Part shown: positions 26,384 through 36,045 of the stretch, piece by piece | Layout of the letters: each line of letters opens with the position of its first letter | Position numbering within the stretch: the first letter of the stretch is position 1 | Assembly: GCF_016863135.1 (NCBI RefSeq) | Contig: NZ_BOOH01000016.1 | Span: forward strand, 186,001-250,000 | Length of the DNA: 64,000 nt | Source: Planobispora longispora | GTDB lineage: Bacteria > Actinomycetota > Actinomycetes > Streptosporangiales > Streptosporangiaceae | Direction of reading: 5' to 3' | Notes under the pieces: generated by a model | The model's database searches: none | The model's input: the letters and a program-made list of their open reading frames with translations, nothing else | Told to the model about the DNA's origin: nothing | Position numbers and translations under genes: made by a program

Positions 26384-27898
26384 ATGACCGACGTTCCGGC
26401 ACTTGTGTCTGCGCGCATCACCCCCGACGACCCGCGATATGAAAGCCTGCTTCGCGGCACGAATCACAGATTCGTGGGAAAGCCCGACTGCGTCCGCGTG
26501 GTGACCACCACCGAGCAGGTCGTCGAGGCGGTGAACGAGGCCGTGGCCGAGGGCAGGCGGATCGCTGTGCGCAGCGGCGGGCACGGCCTTGAGAACTTCA
26601 TCGCCAATCCGGAGGTCAAAGTCCTGCTGGACATCTCTGAGATGACCGGCGTCTACTACGACAGCGAGCGCCGCGCCTTCGCCATCGAGGCCGGCGCGAC
26701 GCTGGGCCACGTCTACCGGGTCCTGTTCAAGGGCTGGGGGGTGACCGTCCCGGCCGGGATGAGCCCGGAGGTCGGAGTCGGCGGTCATTTCGCCGGCGGT
26801 GGTTTCGGTCCCCTGTCGCGCAGTCACGGCGCCGTCGTCGACTACCTCTACGCGGTGGAGGTGGTCGTGGTCGGGGAGGACGGCCGGGCGAAGGCGGTGA
26901 CGGCCACCCGCGAGCCCGACGACCCGCACCGTGAGCTGTGGTGGGCGCACACCGGCGGGGGCGGCGGCAACTTCGGCGTGGTGACCCGCTACTGGGTGCG
27001 CAGCCCCGGCGCGACCTCGGAGGACCCCGCCGAGCTGCTGCCCAGGGCGCCGGCCGCGACGCTCAGCGGTGTGGCGATCTGGTCGTGGGACACGATCGAC
27101 CAGGCCGGTTTCACCACCATGCTGCGCAACTTCGGCGACTGGTGCGAGAAGAACAGCGACCCCGACTCGCCCGCCCGGCACCTGTTCCCGTGGTTCCACG
27201 GGACGCACCGCTCGGTGCCCCCGGGGCTGATGGCGGGCGCCCAGGTCGACGCCGGAGCGCCGGGCGCGGAGGAGCTGATGGCCGGGTTCCTGGACGCCGT
27301 CGCGGCCGGGGTCGGCGCCGAGCCCGTGGTCCGCAACCTGCAGACCCAGCCGTGGCTGTACGCCGCGGCCTACCCCGGCTACGGCGATCCCGGCAATCCG
27401 GATATGCGCCGCTTCAAGATCAAGGCCGCCTACCTGCGGAAGGGTTACACCGACCGCCAGATCGAGGTGATCCACGGTCACCTCGCCGGCGAGGCCTACA
27501 ACCCGACCCAGCTGCTGCTCGTCGGGTACGGCGGGCGGGTCAACGCCGTCGCCCCCGACGCCACGGCGACCGCGCAGCGCGACTCGATCCTGAAGGCCGC
27601 CCACCTGGGCGCCTGGTCGAGTCCCGACGACGACGAGGCCAACATCGCCCTGATCCGGGAGATGTACCGGGACGTCTACGCCCACAGCGGGGGAGTGCCC
27701 GCGCCCGACGAGCACAGCGACGGCTCCTACATCAACTACCCGGACGCCGACCTGGCCGACCCCGCGCTCAACACCTCGGGGATCCCCTGGCACCACCTGT
27801 ACTACAAGGACAACTACCCGCGCCTGCAACAGGTCAAGCGGCGATACGACCCCCGTGACGAGTTCCGTCACGCGCTTTCCATCAGGCTGCCCGACTAG
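26384..27898 (+). CDS. BBE-type FAD-linked oxidoreductase, copy 1
   Basis: The protein is 504 residues from ATG 26384, placed by GGAGGA nine bases upstream; longer readings are unlikely. The PCMH FAD-binding domain shows IAVRSGGHGLENF, where the His is the usual covalent 8-alpha FAD attachment, then GVGGHFAGGGFGPLSRSHGAVVDYL and HTGGGGGNFGVVTRYWV. A berberine-bridge-enzyme C-terminal motif is present as HHLYYKDNYPRLQQVKRRYD. The second (Cys) flavin link of bicovalent members is not evident at the GVGGHFAGGG site. Such enzymes oxidise alcohols or form C-C or C-O bonds in natural products. It heads an operon with a P450 and an F420-type enzyme. Two further paralogues lie in the window. Confidence 0.9.
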   Translation: MTDVPALVSARITPDDPRYESLLRGTNHRFVGKPDCVRVVTTTEQVVEAVNEAVAEGRRIAVRSGGHGLENFIANPEVKVLLDISEMTGVYYDSERRAFAIEAGATLGHVYRVLFKGWGVTVPAGMSPEVGVGGHFAGGGFGPLSRSHGAVVDYLYAVEVVVVGEDGRAKAVTATREPDDPHRELWWAHTGGGGGNFGVVTRYWVRSPGATSEDPAELLPRAPAATLSGVAIWSWDTIDQAGFTTMLRNFGDWCEKNSDPDSPARHLFPWFHGTHRSVPPGLMAGAQVDAGAPGAEELMAGFLDAVAAGVGAEPVVRNLQTQPWLYAAAYPGYGDPGNPDMRRFKIKAAYLRKGYTDRQIEVIHGHLAGEAYNPTQLLLVGYGGRVNAVAPDATATAQRDSILKAAHLGAWSSPDDDEANIALIREMYRDVYAHSGGVPAPDEHSDGSYINYPDADLADPALNTSGIPWHHLYYKDNYPRLQQVKRRYDPRDEFRHALSIRLPD

Positions 27899-27915
27899 GT
27901 CTTTGGAGACTTCTC

Positions 27916-29157
27916 ATGGACAAATGCCCCTATGTCCTTGATGTGACGGGGAAAGACATTCACGCCGAGGCCCACATGTTGCGGGCCAAGGGTTCCGCCA
28001 CCCCCGTCGAGCTGCCCGGGGGTGTCACGGCCTGGATGGTGAACGACTACGCCACCGCCCGGAAGATGCTGACCGATCCCCGGATCACCAAGAGCGCCCG
28101 CGCCCACTGGCCGGCCTTCCAGAGCGGGGAGGTCCCGCCGGACTGGGAGCTGATCAGCTGGGTGGCGATGGACAACATCTCCACCTCCTGGGGCAAGGAT
28201 CACCTGCGGCTGCGGAGACTGGTCGGCAAGGCGTTCACGCCCCGCCGCGTGCAGGCGATCAAGCCCCGCATCGTGGAGCTGACCGACCAGCTCATCGACG
28301 CGCTGGCGGCCACCGAGCCGGGCGAGGTGGTGGACCTCCGCGAGTCCTTCGCCTACCCGCTCCCGGCCCGCCTGGTGGCCGACCTGATCGGGATGGACGA
28401 GACGGCGCTGGCCAAGACGGCCGTGGTCATCGAGCTGATGGTGGACACCACCGCCACCCCCGAGCAGGCCGCCGCGGTCCTGGCGGGCTGGCGCGGCGCG
28501 ATGGCCGAGTTCATCGAGTCCAAGCGCCGCAACCCCGGCGAGGACATCGCCAGCGACCTGATCGCCGCCCGTGACGAGGACGGCAGCCGCCTGAGCGAGC
28601 CGGAGCTCGCCGACACGATCTTCGCCATTCTCGGCGCCGGCACCGAGACCACGATCAACTTCCTCGACAAGGCCACCACCGCGCTGCTGACCCATCCGGA
28701 GCAGCGCGAGATGGTCACCAGCGGCCGGGTGTCGTGGAAGGAGGTCCTGGAGGAGACGCTCCGCGCCGAGGCGCCGCTGGCCAGCCTCCCCCTGCGGTTC
28801 GCGGCCGACGACATCGAGCTCGACGGGATCACCATCCGCAAGGGCGAGCCCATCCTCATCAACTACACCGGGGTCGGGCGCGACCCGGCCCTGCACCACG
28901 ACCCCGACGCCTTCGACGTCACCCGCGCCGACAAGGAGCACATCTCCTTCGGGTACGGCCCGCACTACTGCCTCGGGGCGGGCATCGCGCGCCTGATCGG
29001 GGAGATCGGCCTGTCCACCCTGTTCGAGCGCTTCCCGGACCTGTCCCTCGCGGTGCCCGCCGAGGAGCTGCAGCCGCTGCCGACCTTCATCATGAACGGC
29101 CACCGTTCGCTGCCGGTCCGGCTCACCGTGCCCGCGCTGACGGGAGGCCCGGCATGA
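27916..29157 (+). CDS. Cytochrome P450, second copy (CYP105/107-like)
   Basis: The protein is 413 residues, ATG after TTTGGAGA. It is a typical soluble actinobacterial P450: MLTDPRITKSARAHWPAF in the N-terminal substrate region, RLRRLVGKAFTPRRV, I-helix ILGAGTETTINFL, K-helix EETLRAEAP and heme loop FGYGPHYCLGAGIARL with the Cys ligand. It is shorter than and unlike the E7-type enzyme at 13.1 kb, so the two are not recent duplicates. It overlaps the next start by ATGA. A role in tailoring the core, the sugar or the aryl unit cannot be told apart from sequence. No ferredoxin gene is nearby. Confidence 0.94.
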   Translation: MDKCPYVLDVTGKDIHAEAHMLRAKGSATPVELPGGVTAWMVNDYATARKMLTDPRITKSARAHWPAFQSGEVPPDWELISWVAMDNISTSWGKDHLRLRRLVGKAFTPRRVQAIKPRIVELTDQLIDALAATEPGEVVDLRESFAYPLPARLVADLIGMDETALAKTAVVIELMVDTTATPEQAAAVLAGWRGAMAEFIESKRRNPGEDIASDLIAARDEDGSRLSEPELADTIFAILGAGTETTINFLDKATTALLTHPEQREMVTSGRVSWKEVLEETLRAEAPLASLPLRFAADDIELDGITIRKGEPILINYTGVGRDPALHHDPDAFDVTRADKEHISFGYGPHYCLGAGIARLIGEIGLSTLFERFPDLSLAVPAEELQPLPTFIMNGHRSLPVRLTVPALTGGPA

Positions 29158-30017
29158 AGATCGGCGTAGTGATCGGCGACTTCAGGTGGGCCGGGAGCCC
29201 GGTCGAGACTCTGACGAGGATCGCCCACGCCGGCGACGACTTCGACTTCTCACTGATCGGCGTGGGCGACCACCTGTGGCAGGGACCCCACGCCGGCGGC
29301 CCGGAGGCCCCCCAGCTGGAGTGCTTCACCGTCCTGTCCTTCCTGGCGGCCCACACCCGGCGGTGCCGGATCGCCCCGGTGGTGGCCGGTGTGCACTTCC
29401 GCCCGCCGGGGCTGCTGGCCAAGACCGTGACCACCCTCGACGTGCTGTCCGGCGGCCGGGCCGTGCTGGGCCTGGGCGTCGGGTGGGACGAGGCGGAGGC
29501 GGCCGGCCTGGGAATCCCCTTCCCCTCCCTGGCCCGGCGCTTCGAGATGCTGGAGGAGACGCTCCAGATCTGCCGGGGGATGTGGGAGGGCGAGCAGGGC
29601 TCCGAACAGCCCTTCTCCGGGCGCCACTACGCGCTGGAGCGGCTGCTCAACCTGCCGCAGAGCCACTCCAGGCCGCGCCCGCCGATCATGATCGGCGGCG
29701 GCGGTGACAGGACCCTGCGCCTGGTGGCCCGCTACGCGGACGCCTGCAACCTCTACGCCGGATCCGATGTCCGGGACAGGCTGGACGTGCTGCGCGGCCA
29801 CTGCGCGGCCGAGGGGCGCGACTACGACGAGATCGAGAAGACCTGCATCCTGCCCTTCGACGTCGCGGACGCGGGCCAGAACGCCGGCGCGCTGGTCGAG
29901 GAGCTGCGCAAGCTGGAGGCGGCCGGCATCCAGACGGCCGTCGGGATCGTCTCCGGGCCGGACCCGGCGCGGCAGGTGGAGCTCATCGGCAAGCACGTGG
30001 TCCCGGCCGTGGCATGA
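29154..30017 (+). CDS. LLM-class (F420-dependent-type) oxidoreductase
   Basis: The protein is 287 residues and overlaps the P450 stop. It is a luciferase-like monooxygenase/F420-dependent TIM barrel: MKIGVVIGDF at the start, IGVGDHLWQG, RCRIAPVVAGVHFRPPGLLAKTVTTL, LSGGRAVLGLGVGWDEAEA and RPPIMIGGGGDRTLRLVARYAD. This pattern is that of actinobacterial TIGR03560-like F420-dependent enzymes. These use deazaflavin F420 for hydride transfer on C=C or C=O bonds. In the enediyne context it may reduce an intermediate produced by the neighbouring BBE-type enzymes or P450 (inference). Dependence on F420 rather than FMN is a family expectation, not shown here. Confidence 0.9.
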   Translation: MKIGVVIGDFRWAGSPVETLTRIAHAGDDFDFSLIGVGDHLWQGPHAGGPEAPQLECFTVLSFLAAHTRRCRIAPVVAGVHFRPPGLLAKTVTTLDVLSGGRAVLGLGVGWDEAEAAGLGIPFPSLARRFEMLEETLQICRGMWEGEQGSEQPFSGRHYALERLLNLPQSHSRPRPPIMIGGGGDRTLRLVARYADACNLYAGSDVRDRLDVLRGHCAAEGRDYDEIEKTCILPFDVADAGQNAGALVEELRKLEAAGIQTAVGIVSGPDPARQVELIGKHVVPAVA

Positions 30018-30138
30018 CAGGCGCCGCCCGACCCGGCTCCGGCTCCGGGAAGCCGGTTTCGCATCCTGGAAGATGCGGGGATCGAGGCGCTCACGATTGA
30101 GTCGTCTGTGAATCCTGCCTGAAGAAGGAGTCCGCCTC

Positions 30139-31521
30139 GTGACAACAACTGCAGAAACCGGGTCCCTGTCCGTGGAGGACCTCGACCCCGAACTGTACGG
30201 GCAGATCATCAAGCCCGGCGACGCCGAGTACGACGGGGCCCGCGCCCTGTACGCCGGCGGGATCGACCACCGGCCCGCGGTCATCATCCGGCCGGCCGAC
30301 GCCGCCCAGGTCTCACGGATCGTCACGCTCGCCAGGGAGACCGGCCTGGAGCTGTCCGTCCGCAGCGGCGGGCACAGCGGTGTGGGCCACAGTGTCTCCG
30401 ACGGGGGCATCTGTCTCGACCTGGCGGCGATGAAGGCCCTGGACATCGACGTCGAGGGCCGGACCGCGTGGGTGCAGACCGGCATGACGGCCGGGGAGTA
30501 CGCCGCCGCGACCGGAGAACACGGCCTGGTCACCGGATTCGGGGACACCGGCACGGTGGGCGTCGGCGGCATCACGCTGGGCGGCGGCGTCGGCTACCTC
30601 GTGCGCAAGCACGGCCTCACCGTGGACGACCTGCTGGCCGCCGAGATCGTCACGGCCGACGGGAAGATCCTCCAGGTCGACGAGGACAACCACCCGGACC
30701 TGTTCTGGGCGATCCGGGGCGGGGGCGGGAACTTCGGCGTCGCCACCCGGTTCAAGTTCCGCCTGCACGAACTGGCCGGCATCCACGGCGGCTTCCTGAT
30801 CCTGCCCGCGACCCCCGAGGCCATCGTCGCCTTCGTCGCGGAGGCCGAGGCGGCCCCCGAGGAGCTGTCCACGATCGCGAACATCATGCCGGCTCCGCCG
30901 ATGCCGTTCCTGGCCGAGGAGCTCCACGGCACGCCGGTCATCTTCGCGATGATCTGCTACTCGGGCCCCGACGAGGACGCCGAGCGGGTTCTCGCACCCT
31001 TCCGGGCCATCACCCCGCTGGCCGACATGGTGGAGCCCATGCCGTACTCGGGCATGTATCCGCCCGAGGAGGAGGAGATGCACCCCATCGCCGCCTCCGC
31101 CAACATGTTCATCGACTACGTCGACCTCGCGGTCGCCGAGAACATCGTCCGGCGCATCGAGTCCTCGACGGCGCTGATGGCCGCGACGCAGCTGCGGGTC
31201 CTGGGCGGCGCCATGGCGCGGGTGCCCGCCGACGCCACCGCGTTCGCCCACCGCCAGAGCCGCATCATGGTCAACCTGGCCGCGATCTACGCCGACCCCG
31301 CCGAGGCGGACCGGCACGCCGCCTGGGTGGCCGACTTCGCCGCCTCGCTCAAGCAGAGCGACGACGGCGTCTACGTCAACTTCCTGCTCGACGAGGGCGA
31401 GGAGCGGATCCGGGCGGCCTACCCGGGCGGCGCCTACGAGCGGCTGGCCGAGATCAAGGCGAAGTACGACCCTGCCAACCTGTTCCGTCTGAACCAGAAC
31501 ATTCCGCCCGCAACCGGCTGA
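30139..31521 (+). CDS. BBE-type FAD-linked oxidoreductase, copy 2
   Basis: The protein is 460 residues, GTG at 30139 after AAGAAGGAG. The FAD domain has LELSVRSGGHSGVGHS with the covalent-FAD His, then VGVGGITLGGGVGYLVRKHG and FWAIRGGGGNFGVATRFKF. The C-terminus has the BBE-like YVNFLLDEGEERIRAAYPG and KYDPANLFRLNQNI. It is closer to bacterial 6-hydroxynicotine-oxidase-like enzymes than copy 1 is. The bicovalent Cys is replaced by a Gly/Val-rich loop. It follows the F420-type gene after a 121-bp gap that contains a GCATCCTGGAAGATGC hairpin (30061-30076), so it may have its own promoter. Confidence 0.92.
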   Translation: MTTTAETGSLSVEDLDPELYGQIIKPGDAEYDGARALYAGGIDHRPAVIIRPADAAQVSRIVTLARETGLELSVRSGGHSGVGHSVSDGGICLDLAAMKALDIDVEGRTAWVQTGMTAGEYAAATGEHGLVTGFGDTGTVGVGGITLGGGVGYLVRKHGLTVDDLLAAEIVTADGKILQVDEDNHPDLFWAIRGGGGNFGVATRFKFRLHELAGIHGGFLILPATPEAIVAFVAEAEAAPEELSTIANIMPAPPMPFLAEELHGTPVIFAMICYSGPDEDAERVLAPFRAITPLADMVEPMPYSGMYPPEEEEMHPIAASANMFIDYVDLAVAENIVRRIESSTALMAATQLRVLGGAMARVPADATAFAHRQSRIMVNLAAIYADPAEADRHAAWVADFAASLKQSDDGVYVNFLLDEGEERIRAAYPGGAYERLAEIKAKYDPANLFRLNQNIPPATG

Positions 31522-31657
31522 CGGCGCCTGGCTGCGCACGTACGGAGAAGCGACGTAGAGGCGCCGGCGGTTAAACACGAAGTGGAACCCGAACCCCCGA
31601 ACCCCTGAGCGCGGTGGCGCCTCTACCTGCGCTCGGCCGCGGCAGAAAGGAGCATCC

Positions 31658-33316
31658 ATGCACACGCCCACCGCGGAAGAGGCGAGCATGCGAGCCGGAC
31701 GGCGGGAATGGGTCGGCCTGGCCGTGCTGGCTCTGCCCACCATCCTGATCGCCCTGGACATGAGCGTGCTCTACATGGCGCTCCCCCACCTCAGCGCCGA
31801 TCTCGGCGCCACCAGCCTGCAGCAGCTGTGGATCATCGACATCTACGGCTTCATGATCGCGGGACTCCTGGTCACGATGGGCAACATCGGCGACCGGATC
31901 GGCCGCCGGCGGCTGCTGTTCATCGGCGCCACGGCGTTCGCCGCCGCCTCGGTGCTGGCCTCCCTCTCCACCAGCGGGGAGATGCTCATCGCGGCCAGAG
32001 CCCTGCTGGGGGTCGCCGGCGCGACGCTGATGCCGTCGACGCTCTCCCTGATCTCCCACATGTTCAAGGACCCGAAGCAGCAGTCCGCGGCGATCGGCGT
32101 GTGGATGGGCTGCTTCCTGCTCGGCGCGATCCTCGGTCCCGTCGTCGGCGGGGCGATGCTGCAGTTCTTCTGGTGGGGATCGGTGTTCCTGCTGGCCGTG
32201 CCGGTCACCGTCTTCCTGCTGGCCGTCGGGCCGAGGACGCTGCCCGAGTTCCGCAACCCCGACGCCGGCCGGATCGACCTGCCCAGCGTGGTGCTCTCGC
32301 TGGCGGCCGTCCTGCCCTTCATCTACGGCCTCAAGCAGATCTCGCGTGAGGGCGTCGGCCCCCTGGCCGTGCTGGCCATCGTCGCGGGCGCGGTCTTCCT
32401 CACGGTCTTCCTGCGCCGGCAGTCCAGGCTGGCCAACCCGCTGCTGGACCTGAGCCTGTTCCGCAACCGCACGTTCAGCTCGGCCGTGGCGATGACCGTC
32501 TTCGCCGGGTTCCTGTCCGGGGCGTACCTCTTCGTCTACATGTACCTGCAGCTGGTGGAGGGGCTGACGCCGCTGAGCGCCGCGCTGTGGACGATCCCGA
32601 TGGGCCTGGCGACCCTGGTCAGCCTCCAGGTCGGCCCGCTCCTGGCCCAGAAGTACCGTCCCGGGTACGTCATCACCGGAGGGCTGGTCCTCGTCGCCGT
32701 CGGCTACGCGCTGGTCGCCCAGGTCGACGGCGAGGGCAGCCTGGGCCTCCTGGTGCCGGGCCTGGTCGCGGTGTCGGCCGGCATCGGCCCGGCGGCGGGG
32801 CTGAGCGCCACCTTGATCATGACCTCGGTGCCGCTGGAGAAGGCCGGCGCCGCGGCGTCGGTGAACGAGACCTCCGCCGAGTTCGGATCCGCGATGGGGG
32901 TGGCCGTGATCGGCATGCTGGGCATGTCCGTCTACCGCTCCCAGATCGACGACACGATGCCGGCCGGGATCCCGGCCGACGCGGCGGCGGCCGCCCAGGA
33001 GAGCGCGCCCGGGGCCGCGACGGCCGTGCAGCAGCTCGGCGGCGGTCAGGCGGCCGCGGAGCTGGCCGAGGCGGCCAACAGCGCCCTCACCAGCGCACTG
33101 AACACGACGGCGTGGGCCAGCGCGGCGATCATCGTCGGCCTGGCGATCCTCGCCGTCACCTCGCTGCGGCACGTGTCCCCCATGGGCGCGGCCGCCGAAG
33201 GGCCCGTCGAGGAGCTCGACGGAGAGCTCGACGGAGAGCTCGACGGGGAGCCCGCGAAGAAGCCCGCAGACGAGCCGAAGGAGGTGGATGAGCAGCCCGC
33301 GCTCTCCGAGAGATGA
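31658..33316 (+). CDS. MFS drug exporter, DHA2 (14-TM) family
   Basis: The protein is 552 residues, ATG after AGAAAGGAG. It has fourteen predicted membrane helices. Motif A appears as GNIGDRIGRRRLLFIG and motif C as LGAILGPVVGG, typical of QacA/EmrB-type proton-coupled drug antiporters. The C-terminus is a long acidic cytoplasmic tail with three ELDG repeats, encoded by 12-base units GAGCTCGACGGA at about 33211-33249. It is the only clear drug exporter in the window and so the likely route for enediyne export and self-resistance. A perfect terminator follows. The acidic tail is absent from ordinary family members and probably arose by slippage. Confidence 0.94.
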   Translation: MHTPTAEEASMRAGRREWVGLAVLALPTILIALDMSVLYMALPHLSADLGATSLQQLWIIDIYGFMIAGLLVTMGNIGDRIGRRRLLFIGATAFAAASVLASLSTSGEMLIAARALLGVAGATLMPSTLSLISHMFKDPKQQSAAIGVWMGCFLLGAILGPVVGGAMLQFFWWGSVFLLAVPVTVFLLAVGPRTLPEFRNPDAGRIDLPSVVLSLAAVLPFIYGLKQISREGVGPLAVLAIVAGAVFLTVFLRRQSRLANPLLDLSLFRNRTFSSAVAMTVFAGFLSGAYLFVYMYLQLVEGLTPLSAALWTIPMGLATLVSLQVGPLLAQKYRPGYVITGGLVLVAVGYALVAQVDGEGSLGLLVPGLVAVSAGIGPAAGLSATLIMTSVPLEKAGAAASVNETSAEFGSAMGVAVIGMLGMSVYRSQIDDTMPAGIPADAAAAAQESAPGAATAVQQLGGGQAAAELAEAANSALTSALNTTAWASAAIIVGLAILAVTSLRHVSPMGAAAEGPVEELDGELDGELDGEPAKKPADEPKEVDEQPALSER

Positions 33317-33358
33317 GAACCGGCACCGGGGCGGCCCGACCAGCGGCCGTCCCGGGAG

Positions 33359-33387
33359 AAAAGGCGCCGACCCGCTCGGCGCCTTTT
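33359..33387 (+). terminator. Terminator after MFS gene
   Basis: A perfect 12-bp stem AAAAGGCGCCGA / TCGGCGCCTTTT with loop CCCGC ends in CTT. It begins 42 bases after the exporter stop and has a good T run. Confidence 0.88.
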
Positions 33388-33510
33388 CTTATGCGCGCGC
33401 TTTTCCTCTCCCATTCACGGTGAATTCGGAACGGAGGTCACGCAATGGAGGAGTTGCGCCGTCCGAGCCGGTGTTGCGATCGTAACAGAGGTGATTGAGG
33501 GAGGATTTCA

Positions 33511-36045
33511 GTGACGACTGCCGCGCCGCCTCGGACGCAATTCAATGATATAGACCGGGGACTGGTCCGCCGGATCCTGTTTTTTTATCAGGACGGCGTG
33601 ATGCTCTCTTCCGCGATCCGCGCGCTCGACGCCCTGGACCTGCTGGACGCGCAGGGCGGGAGCGACCGGCTGGACACGGGATACGTCCGCGTCGCCTGGC
33701 GAGCCCTCGCCGGCGTCGGCTGGCTGGACGAGAAGACGCTGGAATGGACCGAGGAGGGCCGGGCCGCGCAGCGGCACCGCGAGCGCTACGCCGCCGGCGG
33801 GCGGTTCCTGGCCCGCTTCACCGACAACGCCCCCGACTCCTGGGAGCACCCCTGGGACCCCGCCACCGAGGCGGCGTTCTCGGACCTGCTCAGGGCGCAC
33901 GAGCACTGGCGGGCCGCCGCCGACCCCGCGGACATGGTCACCATGCACCTGGACGGCGTGCTCGCCGTGCCCGCGCTGCTGTCGCTGCGCGGTTCGGGGC
34001 GCCTCCGGCGGCCCGAGGGCGACGCCGCCCGGCTGCTGGCCATGATCGGCTGGCTCGACGGGGAGGGAGCCTGGACCCCGCTCGGGCTGGCGGGCCTGAA
34101 GATGGTCGACCACCTCGGGATGGTCGGCTCCTACCTGCCGATGCTCGCCCGGCTCGAGGACCTCTGCCGCGGCGACCTGCTCGTGCGGCCCGGCGACGGC
34201 GAGTGGCACTGCCAGCGCCGGCTCAACGTCGAGGCCAGCGCCGCCGCCCACCGGCGCTACTTCGCGGAGGCGGACCCGGTGTTCGCGGAGATCCTCGGCC
34301 GCGACCCGCGCCCCTCGTTCATCGCCGACATGGGCTGCGGGGACGGCAGCTGGCTGGCCCACCTGCACAACCTGTTCGGGGACAGCGTCCGCTACGTCGG
34401 CATCGACGCCAGCAGCGTCGCCCTCGACTCGGCGCGGGCCGTGCTCGAGGCGGCCGGGGTGCGCGACCCGCTGCTGCTCCTGGGCGACATCAGCGACCCC
34501 GACGCGCTGGCCGGGCAGCTGGCGGCCCACGGGCTGGCGATAGAGGACGGGCTGCACATCCGCGCCTTCATCGACCACGACCGCACCTACCTCGGCGGGG
34601 AGCCGCGCGACGACGTGCCGGGCTGGTCGTCCGCCGCCTACGTGGGACCGGACGGCCGCGCGCTGAGCGCCGCCGAGATGGAGTCGGACCTGGTCGCCCA
34701 CTTCCAGCGGTGGGTGCCCCACGTGGGCAGGCACGGGCTCGTCATCCTCGAGGGCCACTGCGTCCCGCCGCACGTGACCCGGCGGCACCTCGGGGCCCTG
34801 CACTCGGTGGCCTTCGACGCCTACCACGGGCTGTCGCACCAGTACCCCATGGAGTACCCCGCCTTCACGCGGTGCCTGCGCCTGGCCGGGCTCCAGCCCG
34901 TCAGCCACCTCGAACGCCGCTACCCGACCACCCGGCCCTTCGTGGCGGTCTCCCTCAACCGCCTGATGCCCGTGCAGCCGCCGCCGCCGCGGATCTCGAC
35001 GGAGCGCCGGGACACCTGGCGGCCCACCCCGGACATCGATCTCACCGACGGCGAGAGCCTGCACCGGCTCCTCTACACCGACGGCGACCTCGCCCACCCG
35101 CGCAGCTGGAGCTCCGGCGCCACGGGCATCGTGGTCCGCGACACGCTCCGGGCCATCGAGGCGCGGATCGAAAGCGTCCGGCCCGGTGAGACCGTCCGGG
35201 TGCTCGACTACGGCGCGGGAACCGGCCTGGCCTCGATAGAGCTGATCAAAGCCTGCGTCTCGCACGGCGTCGAGCAGCGCCTGGCCGACCGGGGGGCCGC
35301 CTTCGAGCTGCACCTCGTCGACATCCCCACCACCTGGTTCGCCAAGGGCTACGAGCTGCTGGGCGAGAACCCGTGGACCCGCTTCCACGCGCTCCGCGTG
35401 GACGGCGCCTTCCGCCCGCTGATCGAGGTCATGGGCGGCGAGCAGGTGGACGTGGTGATGGCCAACATGGTGTTCCACCTCCTCACCGACGATGCCATGC
35501 GGCACGCCGTGGACTCCATCGCCGACGTCCTGAGCCCCGGCGGCCTGCTCTCCTTCAGCTCACCCGACCTGGGACCCACGGGTCCCTACGCCCTGCTCTT
35601 CCACGACTCCAACCGCCTGCTGCGCCAGTACTGGCTCGCCGCGCTCGACTCCCCCGCGCCGCACGCCCTGGCGCCCGTGCTCGGGGAGGCGGTGGCGCGG
35701 GTACGGCCCGGCGTCAGGGAGGCCGCCCAGCGCCGCGCAGACAAGCGGATCCTGCCCGTCCCGCAGACCCGGTCGTCGGTGTCCGCGGCGCTGGCCCCCC
35801 GCTTCCGGGGGGTCGTCGAAGAGCGGACCTACGAGATCCTCGCGGAGGAGTCCCTGATGACGGCGCTCGTCCCCGCCAACCAGGCCGAGTACCTGTCGGA
35901 GATCGACGACCAGGGCCTGCGCGAGGCCGTCATCCACCACCTCATGCGGGAGCGCGTGCTCCCCGAGCTGATGAACGGCCCGGCGGGGACCGCCCTCGGA
36001 CTCAACATCGAATGGACGATCGGCCGGTGCCGGCGGATTCGATGA
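33511..36045 (+). CDS. Double SAM-dependent methyltransferase (844 residues)
   Basis: The GTG start at 33511 follows GGGAGGA. Two class I methyltransferase cores are visible. The first has motif I FIADMGCGDGSWLAHL (about residue 270) with YVGIDASSVAL, and is preceded by two winged-helix-like segments (GYVRVAWRALAGVGWLDEKT; ARLLAMIGWLDGEGAWTPL) as in O-methyltransferases. The second has VRVLDYGAGTGLASIEL (about residue 563), VDVVMANMVFHLL and SPGGLLSFSSPD. A His-rich LHIRAFIDHDRTYL segment follows the first core, as in AprA-like PKS-associated methyltransferases. Either both act, or one is structural. Substrate unknown; it could methylate carbon or oxygen on the aryl or core unit. The gene stands alone with its own promoter region. 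Confidence 0.85.
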   Translation: MTTAAPPRTQFNDIDRGLVRRILFFYQDGVMLSSAIRALDALDLLDAQGGSDRLDTGYVRVAWRALAGVGWLDEKTLEWTEEGRAAQRHRERYAAGGRFLARFTDNAPDSWEHPWDPATEAAFSDLLRAHEHWRAAADPADMVTMHLDGVLAVPALLSLRGSGRLRRPEGDAARLLAMIGWLDGEGAWTPLGLAGLKMVDHLGMVGSYLPMLARLEDLCRGDLLVRPGDGEWHCQRRLNVEASAAAHRRYFAEADPVFAEILGRDPRPSFIADMGCGDGSWLAHLHNLFGDSVRYVGIDASSVALDSARAVLEAAGVRDPLLLLGDISDPDALAGQLAAHGLAIEDGLHIRAFIDHDRTYLGGEPRDDVPGWSSAAYVGPDGRALSAAEMESDLVAHFQRWVPHVGRHGLVILEGHCVPPHVTRRHLGALHSVAFDAYHGLSHQYPMEYPAFTRCLRLAGLQPVSHLERRYPTTRPFVAVSLNRLMPVQPPPPRISTERRDTWRPTPDIDLTDGESLHRLLYTDGDLAHPRSWSSGATGIVVRDTLRAIEARIESVRPGETVRVLDYGAGTGLASIELIKACVSHGVEQRLADRGAAFELHLVDIPTTWFAKGYELLGENPWTRFHALRVDGAFRPLIEVMGGEQVDVVMANMVFHLLTDDAMRHAVDSIADVLSPGGLLSFSSPDLGPTGPYALLFHDSNRLLRQYWLAALDSPAPHALAPVLGEAVARVRPGVREAAQRRADKRILPVPQTRSSVSAALAPRFRGVVEERTYEILAEESLMTALVPANQAEYLSEIDDQGLREAVIHHLMRERVLPELMNGPAGTALGLNIEWTIGRCRRIR

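Noticed and set aside
33211-33249. GAGCTCGACGGA repeats as CRISPR-like array
   Set aside because: Three 12-base units without spacers, inside a coding frame.
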